A stretch of DNA of 64,000 nt from Chaetoderma sp. LZ-2023a. Taxonomy: Eukaryota; Mollusca; Caudofoveata; Chaetodermatida; Chaetodermatidae. The stretch's first letter is position 1. Each line of letters opens with the position of its first letter. A program made the position numbers and the translations under genes. Positions 11,073-20,349 of this stretch are shown in pieces. The stretch lies in contig CM067366.1 in NCBI GenBank assembly GCA_034401795.1, forward strand, positions 69,122,014-69,186,013. Reading direction: 5' to 3'. Under the pieces are notes generated by a model. The model made no database searches, was not told where the DNA came from, and was given only the letters and a program-made list of their open reading frames with translations.

Positions 11073-11220
11073 AACTCTGGATTTCGACAGCCAGGAAACT
11101 CTGGTGGGCGGAGGTGAGGCTCGAAACAGCTCTCAACTACCGGCCGAAGGAGAAGGTTGTGAACAGACTGAGAACCCCAACATACGCTTGGGTTCCGCCA
11201 TCCGACTCAATAGTGCCAAA

Positions 11221-11838
11221 CTTCCATGGTCTAGACCATGCTCCCCCCTTATTTGTCTGCACAAATTCTGAGGGCTGTCAAAAGGGAGGCAACACCCACC
11301 AGACCCGTGTCAGCCTCATGTCTCGGCTAGAGCATTCCAGGAGAGTGCAAAGAAGCTACTACAACTTCTAATTTATGATAAAACTACCGATAATTTGATT
11401 AGATTTTCAAATTGGAATGAGTCTATTGTCTGTTACAATGAATAAGTATACTCAAGAATCAGACCTTTCACTTAATCAATCTAGAATTTCAACTGTAAGC
11501 AAACAATAATATAATTATTATTAGTCACTTAAACTAAGAAACACTCACCATTCTGAGTGCTTGGTCTTTCTTGTTTGTCGCAGGAGCTCCGCCATCCACG
11601 GTTGTTCACTGGTCATATCCATCACCTGTGTCAGTGCTTGTGGGAAGCCCTATGGTGTTTGAATTGGGAGTGGTCTGATGTCGCGAAGGTAGAAATCAGT
11701 AAATGATGACTTGGCATGTCATTGTGCTACAGACATCACCTCCTCTAATGAGACACCCTATACAGGGCCGATGCTGCTGCTAGCACTCAGACTTGATTGC
11801 CGTTTGCGCGATCAATCTGCTTTCCTGTTGCAATTTTG
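11221..11838. repeat. Direct repeat copy 1 (native YR end/3' region of DIRS C)
   Basis: 618 bp, about 99% identical to 15502-16100 apart from two gaps of 6 and 13 bp. In minus sense it spans the degraded YR C-terminus ('SFTDFYLRD') and the 3' untranslated region. This is the expected position, so it is the source copy. Confidence 0.93.
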
Positions 11839-12660
11839 TGCAACATCTGAATAGCGACTATCAACGAGAAATAGTGTCTTTCAAGGCGCAAAGATGAAGA
11901 GGTTTGAGACAAAGCCACATAGATTTCGGGTCATCTCTCCACTCCTCTGTATGTTTCTTATATATTTTCAGATATCTGACAGGACACCAAGCAGAAGAGC
12001 TTGGGTCATGCCTAATGAGACGTGGCAAATTGATCGGCTGTCCTGGATAGTTAAGTAACTGATTCTTTGCCAGGAAACAAAGACGTGGTAGTAGTCTTAA
12101 ACCTTCACCGGTAATGACAAAGCGGTCTTGTTCGGCAGAAAGCGCATGAATTTCGCTTCTCCTTCTCACCAATTCTGTTGCAACCAAGAAGACTGACTTA
12201 ATAGTTAACAGTTTACTATCTATAGAGCTAACTGGTTAAAAGGGAGCATGCCCTAACGCCCGTGGAACAAGAGATAGATTCTATGCTGGGATAGGAATTA
12301 GCTCTCTAGGTCGCAGATTGCTCATTCCTTTAATAACTTCATTTAGAGTGTCGTTCTCCACTCCTGCTAAGGCCAGACTTGGAACGACTGAAGCTAAAGC
12401 AGACTTATATGCTGCTAGGGTTGAAGGTACAAGTTTCTCAACTTAGTATAAATGACAAATAAAATCTGCTATGTGTTGAACAGTTGCAGGAAAGGGATTA
12501 ATATTTCTTTCCTTACATCACTCTGCGAACTTTTTGATTCTATAATTATATGTTCTGGTGGTTGACTCCCCTTCTGGCTGAAGTGACAAACATCGTTGCT
12601 TGTTCAGAAGAGCCACCCTCAATTGCTCGCTGCTTGACAACATCCATCAATTCTGTCTGG
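11640..12660 (-). pseudogene. DIRS C tyrosine recombinase relic
   Basis: The best block is 11861-12187: 'VRRRSEIHALSAEQDRFV' (catalytic Arg) through 'YPGQPINLPRLIRHDPSSSA' to 'KDTISR', ended by a stop. Downstream, frameshifted pieces 'IATGKQ', 'EEVMSVAQ' and 'SSFTDFYLRD' carry the Tyr. The H-x-x-R box is lost. It is clearly non-functional. Confidence 0.85.
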
Positions 12661-13650
12661 AATAAGGATTGGATTGCAGATCAGAAGGTCCAACAGATCC
12701 GTTAACTATGATCGGCCTGGCCAATGAGGAGCAATCAGTAGCACTTGTGCCCTCTCTAATGTTTGCCAGAACTTTTGGGATGAGAATTGTTGGAGGATAG
12801 GCGTAAGCGTACATTCCTTTCTAACTTATTGATCATCTTTGCATTTCCTTTCATCGCAAATAGATCCACATTTGGCTTGCCCCAATGTTTGAATAGAGCC
12901 TCTGCTACTGATTGGTTGAGCTGCCATTCTGTCAGACCTCAAACCATCCTTCGTCTGAGAGCATCTGCTAGGATGTTCAATCTTCCCGGAATGTGCGCTG
13001 CCCGAAGAATAACATTCCTCTCTTGGCACCACTGCACAAGGTTCCAAATCATCATCCACAAATCCGGCGGCCTTGTCCCACACGGGCGATTTAAATAGGA
13101 TACCACTGTGGAGTTGTCTGTCCTTATCAGGACAATCTTGTCTCGAATTACGTTCTCTAATTTTCGAAGTGCTAATGCAACCACTAATAACATGAGAATA
13201 TTTATGTGTTTCTGCGCATTGGTCCGATCCCATTACCCTGACACTGACAGATCATCCAATGCGGCTCCCCAACCCATCACTGATGCATCCGTGAAAATGG
13301 ACATCTGTGGTCCAGGAGGTTGTAGAGGAACACCTCGCAGGAGATTCTGTTCTGATAACCACCATTGAAGATGAAATATCAACACTTCTTTTACTGGAAT
13401 TCTCAGAGATAACGGATCCGTTTCCGGAGACCAGAATGACAATAGATACATCTGAATCGGTCCGCGCCTGAGTGCCGCATAATGCACCATTTTCTCCAGA
13501 GATACTAGCAAACCCAGTATTCTGAGAAACCGATGCGCCGTCAGATAGGCTCCTACAGAAAATGACTCCAGTGCCGCAATCAAACTCTTGACTCTGCTCT
13601 CCGCCGGAAAAGCCACACCATCCCCGAGAGTGAAGAATTCCCTGATAAAC
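12661..13650 (-). pseudogene. DIRS C RNase H / methyltransferase-like relic
   Basis: Blocks in two frames: 'MSIFTDASVMGWGAALDD' at the RNase H start, 'LALRKLENVIRDKIVLIRTD' with 'NSTVVSYLNRP', and 'HIPGRLNILADALRRR'. The four acidic landmarks are mostly recognisable, but the frame is shifted between them. Confidence 0.83.
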
Positions 13651-14430
13651 AAACTCTTGGGATGGAGTCAATTCTGATTTCTCTAGATTCACAATCCATC
13701 CTAGATCCTTTAATAAGGCTAGGACCACCTTCAGATTGTTGCGCAGTGACTGGATTTCCCGCCTTCAGCAGCCAGTCGTCTATGTAAGCATGAACAGCTA
13801 TGTTTCTCCTGCGAAGGTAAGAAGTCATGGCGAGAACCACTTTGATCAAGACTTTGGGAGCTGTAGTCAGGCCGAAAGGAAACGCATTGAACTCACAGAC
13901 ATTGTCTTGGAACGCAAAGCGATGGTATTTCTGAAAAGGAATTGACATTGGAATATGACAATAAGCATCCTATCAGATCTATCAACACTGCCAACATACC
14001 CTTTCTCAGCCCTGTCACCACCGTTGCTACAGTCTCCAGCTAAAATTTTGGTGAAAGAATGAATTTGTTCAGTGGCTTGAGGTTGAGAATCGGTCTCCAA
14101 CCTCCGGTGCATTTCGGAACAATGAAAATCATCGAATAGAAGCCAAGGAAGAATTGATTGCGGACTAAATGAATCGCATTCTTCCGAAAATCTTCGATTT
14201 CTGAGCAAATGACTTCTAAATGATCGGTCTCCCTTGGAAAAGGAGTCTATACAGGTGTCGAGGTTAACAGAACTAACGATTGATGGATGAGCCAGTCCGG
14301 TTCGTAACCGTTTCTTAACCAATGACAGACTAAATGGTCTTGCATGACCTGTTCCCCTTGGTTTGAGAACAGCTGAAGTCAGCCTTCGATGGTAGGAATC
14401 TGCACACAGCTCGCGGTTGATGTGCGACAA
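13580..14430 (-). pseudogene. DIRS C reverse transcriptase relic
   Basis: The readable stretch is 'YHRFAFQDNVCEFNAFPFGL', 'TTAPKVLIKVVLAMTSYLRR' and 'AVHAYIDDWLLKAGN', so the YIDD box survives. The upstream part is shifted and holds stops. Confidence 0.85.
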
Positions 14431-14864
14431 GATGTTAATTTGCTTTGGTGAGGATTCTCAACCCCCAGCGTCCCTGGCGCCACCGGTACGGGTCTCGCCG
14501 GAAGCCCATCAGGAGCGTCCCCAACGGCCACCACGCAGTTTCTTGGAGTATGACGGCCCGATCCATCACCCTTCCTGTCATCTTCATAGTCTCATAGTAG
14601 AGGCTTTGAATGAAGATGACAGGCCAGATCCCTGTGAACCGGATGCCCGATGGGCATCATGGCCAGACGGACGAAAGGCCGATCTCTGTTGCTGCTGCTC
14701 CTGCCAGTGTTGCTTGTAGGACTGTTGCGGCTGAGTCCTCTTCGTCGACTTCCATGACTTGCTGACTACTTCCTGCTCAGCAATCATAGACCCAATGTTG
14801 GAAAGAGCTTGTCATGCCGAGCCGCCGAACAAGCCTGGACCAATGAAGGGCGAAGGATGGTCGC
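14431..14864 (-). pseudogene. DIRS C gag C-terminal relic
   Basis: Short Gln/Ser/Arg-rich frames such as 'SYKQHWQEQQQQRSAFRPSG' lie where gag is expected. The zinc-cluster N-terminus is absent. At 14865 the sequence switches to a different repeat. Confidence 0.45.
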
Positions 14865-14907
14865 CACGACGTAAGCTCACTTGGCCTTTCAGGCCAGGTG
14901 AGCTAAA
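14865..14907. repeat. Helitron-like 3' tail inside DIRS C
   Basis: 'taagctcacttggcc', a loop and 'ggccaggtgagctaa' form a short hairpin close to a CTAA end. It closely matches the end of the repeat at 7838-8602. Confidence 0.5.
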
Positions 14908-15344
14908 AACATTAACTTTCTCCTAAATTAATGCTAATCAAGATTTAGACAGGAAAATATTTGAAACTTTTTTGAGTGAAACTTTTATAAACACAACTTG
15001 GAGACTAACTAACGTTAAGAAATCCAAGAAATTAAGACTGATCACTATAAACACCCTTGACAATGAAGCGAGAGCTAAATAAGCAGCTTAAACTGAGTGC
15101 ATAGATACCAAGACAAAACAACGCATTAATCATGAGCGCAGCCATTTTGGATAAGGGCGCATCCATATTGGAAGGAACCGTAAAAAATTAACGGGTAACG
15201 AAGTGACTCCAACAATGGCTACCATTTTAAAACAATGTGCCAATTTCAGGAAAATTCAGTCATTATGGCATGAATGTATAAATTCTAGATTGATACAACC
15301 TGCCCCTGCGACGATTTTCCCTTTCCTTCCATGATTGCTGCAAC
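14908..15344. other. Unassigned sequence within DIRS C
   Basis: AT-rich with no convincing frame. It lies where the 5' part of gag should be and seems to be replacement or inserted DNA. Confidence 0.4.
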
Positions 15345-15501
15345 ATATTACATAGAAAATTGAGAGGTCATTAACACACGACTAGATTGGAGTGCAAAAT
15401 AGACGAATCTGACTGTTCTGGGGAATTGACTCGGTACATATCACACAGAAAATTGAGAGCTCATAAACACACGACAAGATTGAAGTGCAAAATGGACGAA
15501 T

Positions 15502-16100
15502 CTTCCATGGTCTAGACCATGCTCCCCCCTTATTTGTCTGCACAAATTCTGAGGGCTGTCAAAAGGGAGGCAACACCCACCAGACCCGTGTCAGCCTCAT
15601 GTCTCGGCTAGAGCATTCCAGGAGAGTGCAAAGAAGCTACTACAACTTCTAATTTATGATAAAACTACCGATAATTTGATTAGATTTTCAAATTGGAATG
15701 AGTCTATTGTCTGTTACAATGAATAAGTATACTCAAGAATCAGAACTTTCACTTAATCAATCTAGAATTTCAACTGTAAGCAAACAATAATATAATTATT
15801 ATTAGTCACTTAAACTAAGAAACACTCACCAATCTGAGTGCTTTCTTGTTTGTCGCAGGAGCTCCCCCATCCACGGTTGTTCACTGGTCATATCCATCAC
15901 CTGTGTCAGTGCTTGTGGGAAGCCCTATGATGTTTGAATTGGGAGTGGTCTGATGTCGCGAAGGTAGAAATCAGTAAATGTCATTGTGCTACAGACATCA
16001 CCTCCTCTAATGAGACACCCTATACAGGGCCGATGCTGCTGCTAGCACTCAGACTTGATTGCCGTTTGCGCGATCAATCTGCTTTCCTGTTGCAATTTTG
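15502..16100. repeat. Direct repeat copy 2 (displaced, in 5' terminal repeat of DIRS C)
   Basis: 599 bp. It interrupts the terminal repeat between 'gacgaatct' and 'gactgtt', a junction seen uninterrupted at 15402-15417. Two short deletions flanked by microrepeats (near 'gagtgctttc' and 'gtaaatgtcattg') distinguish it from copy 1. Confidence 0.92.
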
Positions 16101-16241
16101 ACTGTTTTGGGGAATTGAATCAGTACCTGGAGGCTATGGTAATTCCCGGACACAGTATGGGCAGAAAAATGGAGAGTGCAGAGTTTTAATTGTTTATTTT
16201 GAGCTAGACTAGATAATAGACATTATCATAATAGTACATCT
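16101..16241. repeat. Inverted terminal repeat of DIRS C, right (outer part)
   Basis: It contains 'agataatagacattatcata' and 'agtacatct', complementary to the left end. A third, partial version of the inner part ('gactgttctggggaattgac') lies at 15411-15430, just before the insertion. Confidence 0.85.
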
Positions 16242-16264
16242 GGTAACTATTATTCGAAGTAGAA

Positions 16265-16283
16265 ACTAGATTCCTCCATTCCA
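16265..16283. repeat. F2 foldback, right remnant of the split copy
   Basis: 'actagattcctccattcc' continues the F2 terminus cut at 10740. Compare the intact end 'gactgagaaacaggaatcc' at 19650-19680. Confidence 0.88.
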
Positions 16284-16454
16284 TTGCCCTGTGACTCTTT
16301 TCTAATTAAAATAAAAGCATTGATTGTTTTACGAATGAACTTAAACAAGACATACATGCTTGTTCTGCTTTATTACAGCATAATATGTAAGTATATAGTC
16401 ATTGGTAGATCATCCGCCCCATCTACGTGCTCAGTACTTCTATTGACATAACCA

Positions 16455-16655
16455 ACCTGACATTATTAGAACTGCCATAGGCAACAAAACCTCACAGTCA
16501 AATTAGTTTCAAACTATTCAACAACTTACCTGTATAGTTGAAATTCTGAGTACTCGGGTTCAAAGTGTTAAAATTGATTCAAACATGCCCACAAAGTGGG
16601 TGGAGCTTAGTTTAAAATGGGTTGGGCATAGCTAGAAATAGATTCCTCTATTAAC
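16455..16655. repeat. F2 foldback, truncated
   Basis: Only the hairpin and one flank remain, ending 'agctagaaatagattcctct'. Confidence 0.75.
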
Positions 16656-16681
16656 CAAATGAGGAACCTGAAATGAAACGG

Positions 16682-17053
16682 AAGAATCCAGTTTCTCAGT
16701 CAATCATATGATGCTATAATCAACTACGTCACATGGAGGCTGATGTCATAATCAATTGCATCATGAATGACAAGATATAATCCATCATAAACGCTTAATA
16801 ATCTGTCAAATGGTACGAATTGTATGTCTTTACTATTTAATAAACATTCTGTTGAATATTTTAAAACTAATTTGACTTGGCGCTGCAGCACCCAGTCAAA
16901 TTAACTTCAAAATATTCAACAACTTACCTGTATAATGTTCTGGAAATTGAGATTCAGAGTCCAGGGATCGATTGATCCCACTACAGGCAAAGCTTGGGTG
17001 AAGCTTAGCTACAGATGGGCAGGCCATAGCTAAAAGTGGATTCATCCATTAGT
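16682..17053. repeat. F2 foldback, complete
   Basis: 'ggaagaatccagtttctcag' to 'aaaagtggattcatcc'. It ends about 70 bp from exon 17123-17202. Confidence 0.85.
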
Positions 17054-17122
17054 GTGTACAGATGGTACATTACAGAACAGGATATATGTCCACACTTACA
17101 CATCAGCTAATACAAATCTCAC

Positions 17123-17202
17123 CTTGTAATGATTTTCTCTCGAGGTTCTGGAGGCAGTCCTACGGACAACTGTTTCTGTCGCACCAATAAATCAGCTGCT
17201 GC
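17123..17202 (-). CDS. PHKA: PHKA exon: 'VGLPPEPREK' segment
   Basis: This 80-nt exon encodes AAADLLVRQKQLSVGLPPEP followed by REKIIT, the most recognisable motif of the PHKA family. The acceptor is 'ttatatattatag' and the donor is 'gtgagatttg'. It enters in phase 0 and leaves in phase 2, which fits both neighbours exactly. F2 foldback elements lie on both sides of it, at 16682-17053 and 17675-18048. Confidence 0.95.
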
Positions 17203-17674
17203 CTATAATATATAATAAAGTTTCCCAAGCTGCAATACCAGTTCTCTATATGACAATTCCAAACACCACAAAATAGGTTATTTTCCAGTAGTTAACAACT
17301 ACTGATTCTCTGGAGGGATTTCCATTGGATGGATAAGAAACAACATCTAACCAGAGGATAAAATTTTCCAGGTATTTCAATATCACACATCATGAGAAGG
17401 AAAATATCCAGGAAGGAATCATCTTGACACAAGCAATTTTCATGTGCGAGAGTCACCGGACTCCAATGTTGCTCAACCGTTTAATCTACCTGCCCGTCAT
17501 ACAGGTTGCAAGATTGGGCCGCAATGCTGATACAAATAAATCCTGTAGGATGGCAAAAATCATATTGAATCAACAACATGGACCCATAAGGCATTACCCT
17601 ATTCAGGGAGCACATTTATATGCTATATTATTAGGTACAATGTAGTCATCCATTCAATAACAACTCTATGGAGC

Positions 17675-18048
17675 ACAATGGACCTTTCCAGTTTTAGCTA
17701 TGTCCATCTCTAGCTAAGCTCCATCCACACCTTGCTCGTGTTGGGATCCCTGAATTCCCTGACTATTAATTTCGAGAAAACTATACAAGTAAGCTGTTGT
17801 ATATTTTGAAACTAATTTGACTTGGTGGCATAGGCATTAACAGTGCCCAGTCAAATCAGTTTCAAAATATTCAACAGCATGTTTATTACATAGTAGACAC
17901 ACGATTCATACAACCCGACAGACTATGAAGTGTTTAAGATGGACTAAATTTGAGCCATTCGTGACGTTATGATTATGACGTCATCTTATGCGTTACGTAG
18001 TTGATTATGACACCATATGATGGACGGATAAACTAGAACGGTTCATTG
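17675..18048. repeat. F2 foldback, complete, 'ggacctttccag' subtype
   Basis: Left end 'atggacctttccagttttag', right end 'aactagaacggttcatt'. It has TGACGTCA at about 17980. Confidence 0.85.
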
Positions 18049-18348
18049 GGGGCACTAAAGCGATGTATGCCTACCACTTAGACCATTGGCGGTTCAGATT
18101 CCTAAACTATACTCCTTTTCCTATGACAACTGGCATTTATTTCGGAAACAATCTTGCTGTACGTGGTTGCTGTCTATGACCGCAATCAGCAAAATAATTT
18201 CCAAAATGTACACTAGTCTTTCCTTTACTGGCCCTGTAACAATTTTTATACCTCACTGCGCTAAGGGGTAATACTAGTCAGTGAACGCAGTAAACCACAA
18301 TAGGGAGACAATAAGTCTTATGATTACCAGTATCTCTCTTAATCATCT

Positions 18349-18568
18349 AATGGTCAAGTGGGCCAAAAACGGCTTCTGCAGTGGTCAGGTGAATTATCTA
18401 TCTGTAGGTCAGGAGAAGACTATTTTGGACTACTTACCATTGGGATAATTGCCTCGATAAACGAGCCAGTCATATTAGTGGTAAATTTTCAAAAATAGTC
18501 TTCTCCAGATCTGCAAATGAACATTTATTGCTGTAAAAGTTTGGATTTTCTTGATCATTAGTGTTAAA
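18349..18568. repeat. F1 foldback
   Basis: The head is 'cgataaacgagccagtcata'. The right arm pairs through 'aaaaatagtcttctcc'. It lies close to exon 18642-18719. Confidence 0.78.
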
Positions 18569-18641
18569 GAACGGTCAATTAATTCAAACAGTTAAACAAT
18601 GTTAGCATTGTTTATAAGCAAGATGATTCATCATGTTATAC

Positions 18642-18719
18642 CAGTGCTAGGTCTTCAACTCGTTTCTTCAACATGCCCGCTGTGTGCCTCACCAGCCACC
18701 ATTGCTTCCAATGGCCAGC
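18642..18719 (-). CDS. PHKA: PHKA exon: 'GLIRY/LVRH' repeat segment
   Basis: This 78-nt exon of 26 whole codons reads AGHWKQWWLVRHTAGMLKKR then VEDLAL. It corresponds to the family block with a W-x-L-I/V-R aromatic core and a following L-x-K-K-V helix. The acceptor is 'ttatattacag'. The donor 'gtataacatg' is slightly weak because position +3 is T. Phase is 0 in and 0 out, so the exon could be skipped without changing frame. Confidence 0.9.
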
Positions 18720-18814
18720 CTGTAATATAATATATATACACAATGAATAATTTTGATACAGGTAGCAATAAGCACACTGACTGATAGTACCGTTATATAT
18801 GAATGAGTACCACC

Positions 18815-19190
18815 TAACCCTTTAAGCCGTACAGGCCAGAAATGACAAATTCTTTATGATATAACAAATCTTTTGTCAAATAATTTGAAACTAATTTGAC
18901 TGGGATCTGTTGCTTTTAAAATATTCAACAACTTTCCGGTAGAGGTGTCCTGAGACTGAGACACTGAAATTCCAATGGTTGAAAGGTTAATAATAACACA
19001 ACTAGAAAATCTGCAACTCCTAAATCCAATATATCTGTGTCTCAATAGCAAAGCAACCACACAAGAAAGTTGTTGCCTATAGGCCTTTGCAGTGGTCTTG
19101 ATGAATGCACATTTGCAGGACATGGTTATTTTTTTAAGGTTATCACTGAAATGATTGTCTCAGTTATTTCTGGTCTGTAAGAGTTAAAGA
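18815..19190. repeat. Nested F2b and F1 fragments
   Basis: An F2b core ('ttgaaactaatttgactggg') with its loop side shortened is followed by F1 pieces ('ggcctttgcagtggtcttga'). Confidence 0.6.
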
Positions 19191-19294
19191 TTAAAATCCA
19201 GTCACGCCCTGTTAGAAGAATAATTTTGAGACTGGCTGCTGCCTAGATGTCAAGTGATTTTGTTTTTCTACATGCAGCACATAACAGGCTGCGC

Positions 19295-19680
19295 AACAAT
19301 GAAGAAATCCAGTTTTAGCTATGCCCCGCCCATCTCTAGCTAAGCTCCACCCACGCTTTGCTTGTTGGGATCAATCGATCGCTGGACTCTCTGAATCGCA
19401 ATTTCCCGAAAACTATACAGGTAAGCTGTTGAATATTTTGAAACACATTTTACTGGGTGTTGTTGCCGCAACACCGCACAGCCAAATTAGTTTCAAAATA
19501 TTCAACACCATGTTTATTAAAGTATAAGCATACAATTCGTACAACAATGTTTAGTCCGTCATCAATTAAGCAAATCGTGACCAACTTAGCTACATCATTT
19601 ATGACGTAATAAATTATGACGTCACCCTACACGTCACATAGTTAATTATGACTGACTGAGAAACAGGAATCCTCCATTGA
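19295..19680. repeat. F2 foldback, complete reference copy
   Basis: Ends 'caatgaagaaatccagtttt' and 'ggaatcctccattg'. It is useful as the intact version of the site that DIRS C hit. Confidence 0.88.
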
Positions 19681-19808
19681 ATTGCCATCACAAGCCATAG
19701 GTTGGCAAAGATAGCTAAGAAAATGCTGATAATGTATTATCATGAATTTCTGTCAGAACTTAATATTCGAAGCAACTGCAGCTGATTGAAAGGTTATTTT
19801 CTCCTTAC

Positions 19809-19887
19809 TTTTTCATAGAGTTCAACAAGTAGCTCCTTAAGCAGACACCCCTTTTTGCCGCCAATTTCTGTGTCCCATTCCAGACCT
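19809..19887 (-). CDS. PHKA: PHKA exon: 'WDTEIGGKKGC..LLVELYEK' segment
   Basis: This 79-nt exon has a 'cttcttttacag' acceptor and a 'gtaaggag' donor. It reads GLEWDTEIGGKKGCLLKELL followed by VELYEK. That matches the family pattern in which a 'G-x-x-W-D-T' turn is followed by the 'LL.ELY.K' helix. Entry is phase 2 and exit is phase 0. The 4.0-kb intron upstream of it contains the truncated LINE at 20350-22365. Confidence 0.87.
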
Positions 19888-20349
19888 CTGTAAAAGAAGA
19901 AATCCATACAGACCATAAAATCTGAGGTGAAGAAACTTACCGAGAGGCAACATGAACCTAACTATGCATCAACGACTTTTCACTCACCATAACAATGAGC
20001 AGATATTCAATCCATTATAAGCAATCTGGATAACATATAATTAATCTATCATTCACAGGTACTGCCAGATACAAAAAAATACTTCCGATATGGAATAAAT
20101 ATTCTGTTGAATATTTGAAAATATTCTGCTGCCTTCAGTAGAGTTTGAGTTATAGCTCAGACCATGACCTTGAAGTTCGCCTCCAGAATTAATAGGGTTC
20201 TTCGAGACCACCACCAACATCCCTACTCCCATGCGCACACACAATGTAACTGATTGTGTTTGCTAAATAACCGTACCATAGAATTTGAGTTAATATGGGG
20301 AACTGCAAGCACGGAAAAGCGCATAAACGGATAAATAATGAGGGAACAT

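Larger units (their letters stand above)
10740..16264 (-). mobile_element. DIRS-type retrotransposon C, diverged lineage
   Basis: This 5.5-kb minus-strand element lies in the intron between exons 17123 and 9570. Its termini ('agatgtactattatgataat') are unrelated in sequence to those of A, B and D but have the same ITR plus ICR design. RT, RNase H and YR relics are recognisable and frameshifted. It interrupts an F2 foldback element, so the target is readable: left flank 'gattgactgag', right flank 'actagattcctcc', with no duplication and shared GAA. The 5' half of gag has been replaced by unrelated sequence, and about 0.6 kb of its own 3' region is duplicated near its 5' end. Confidence 0.9.
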
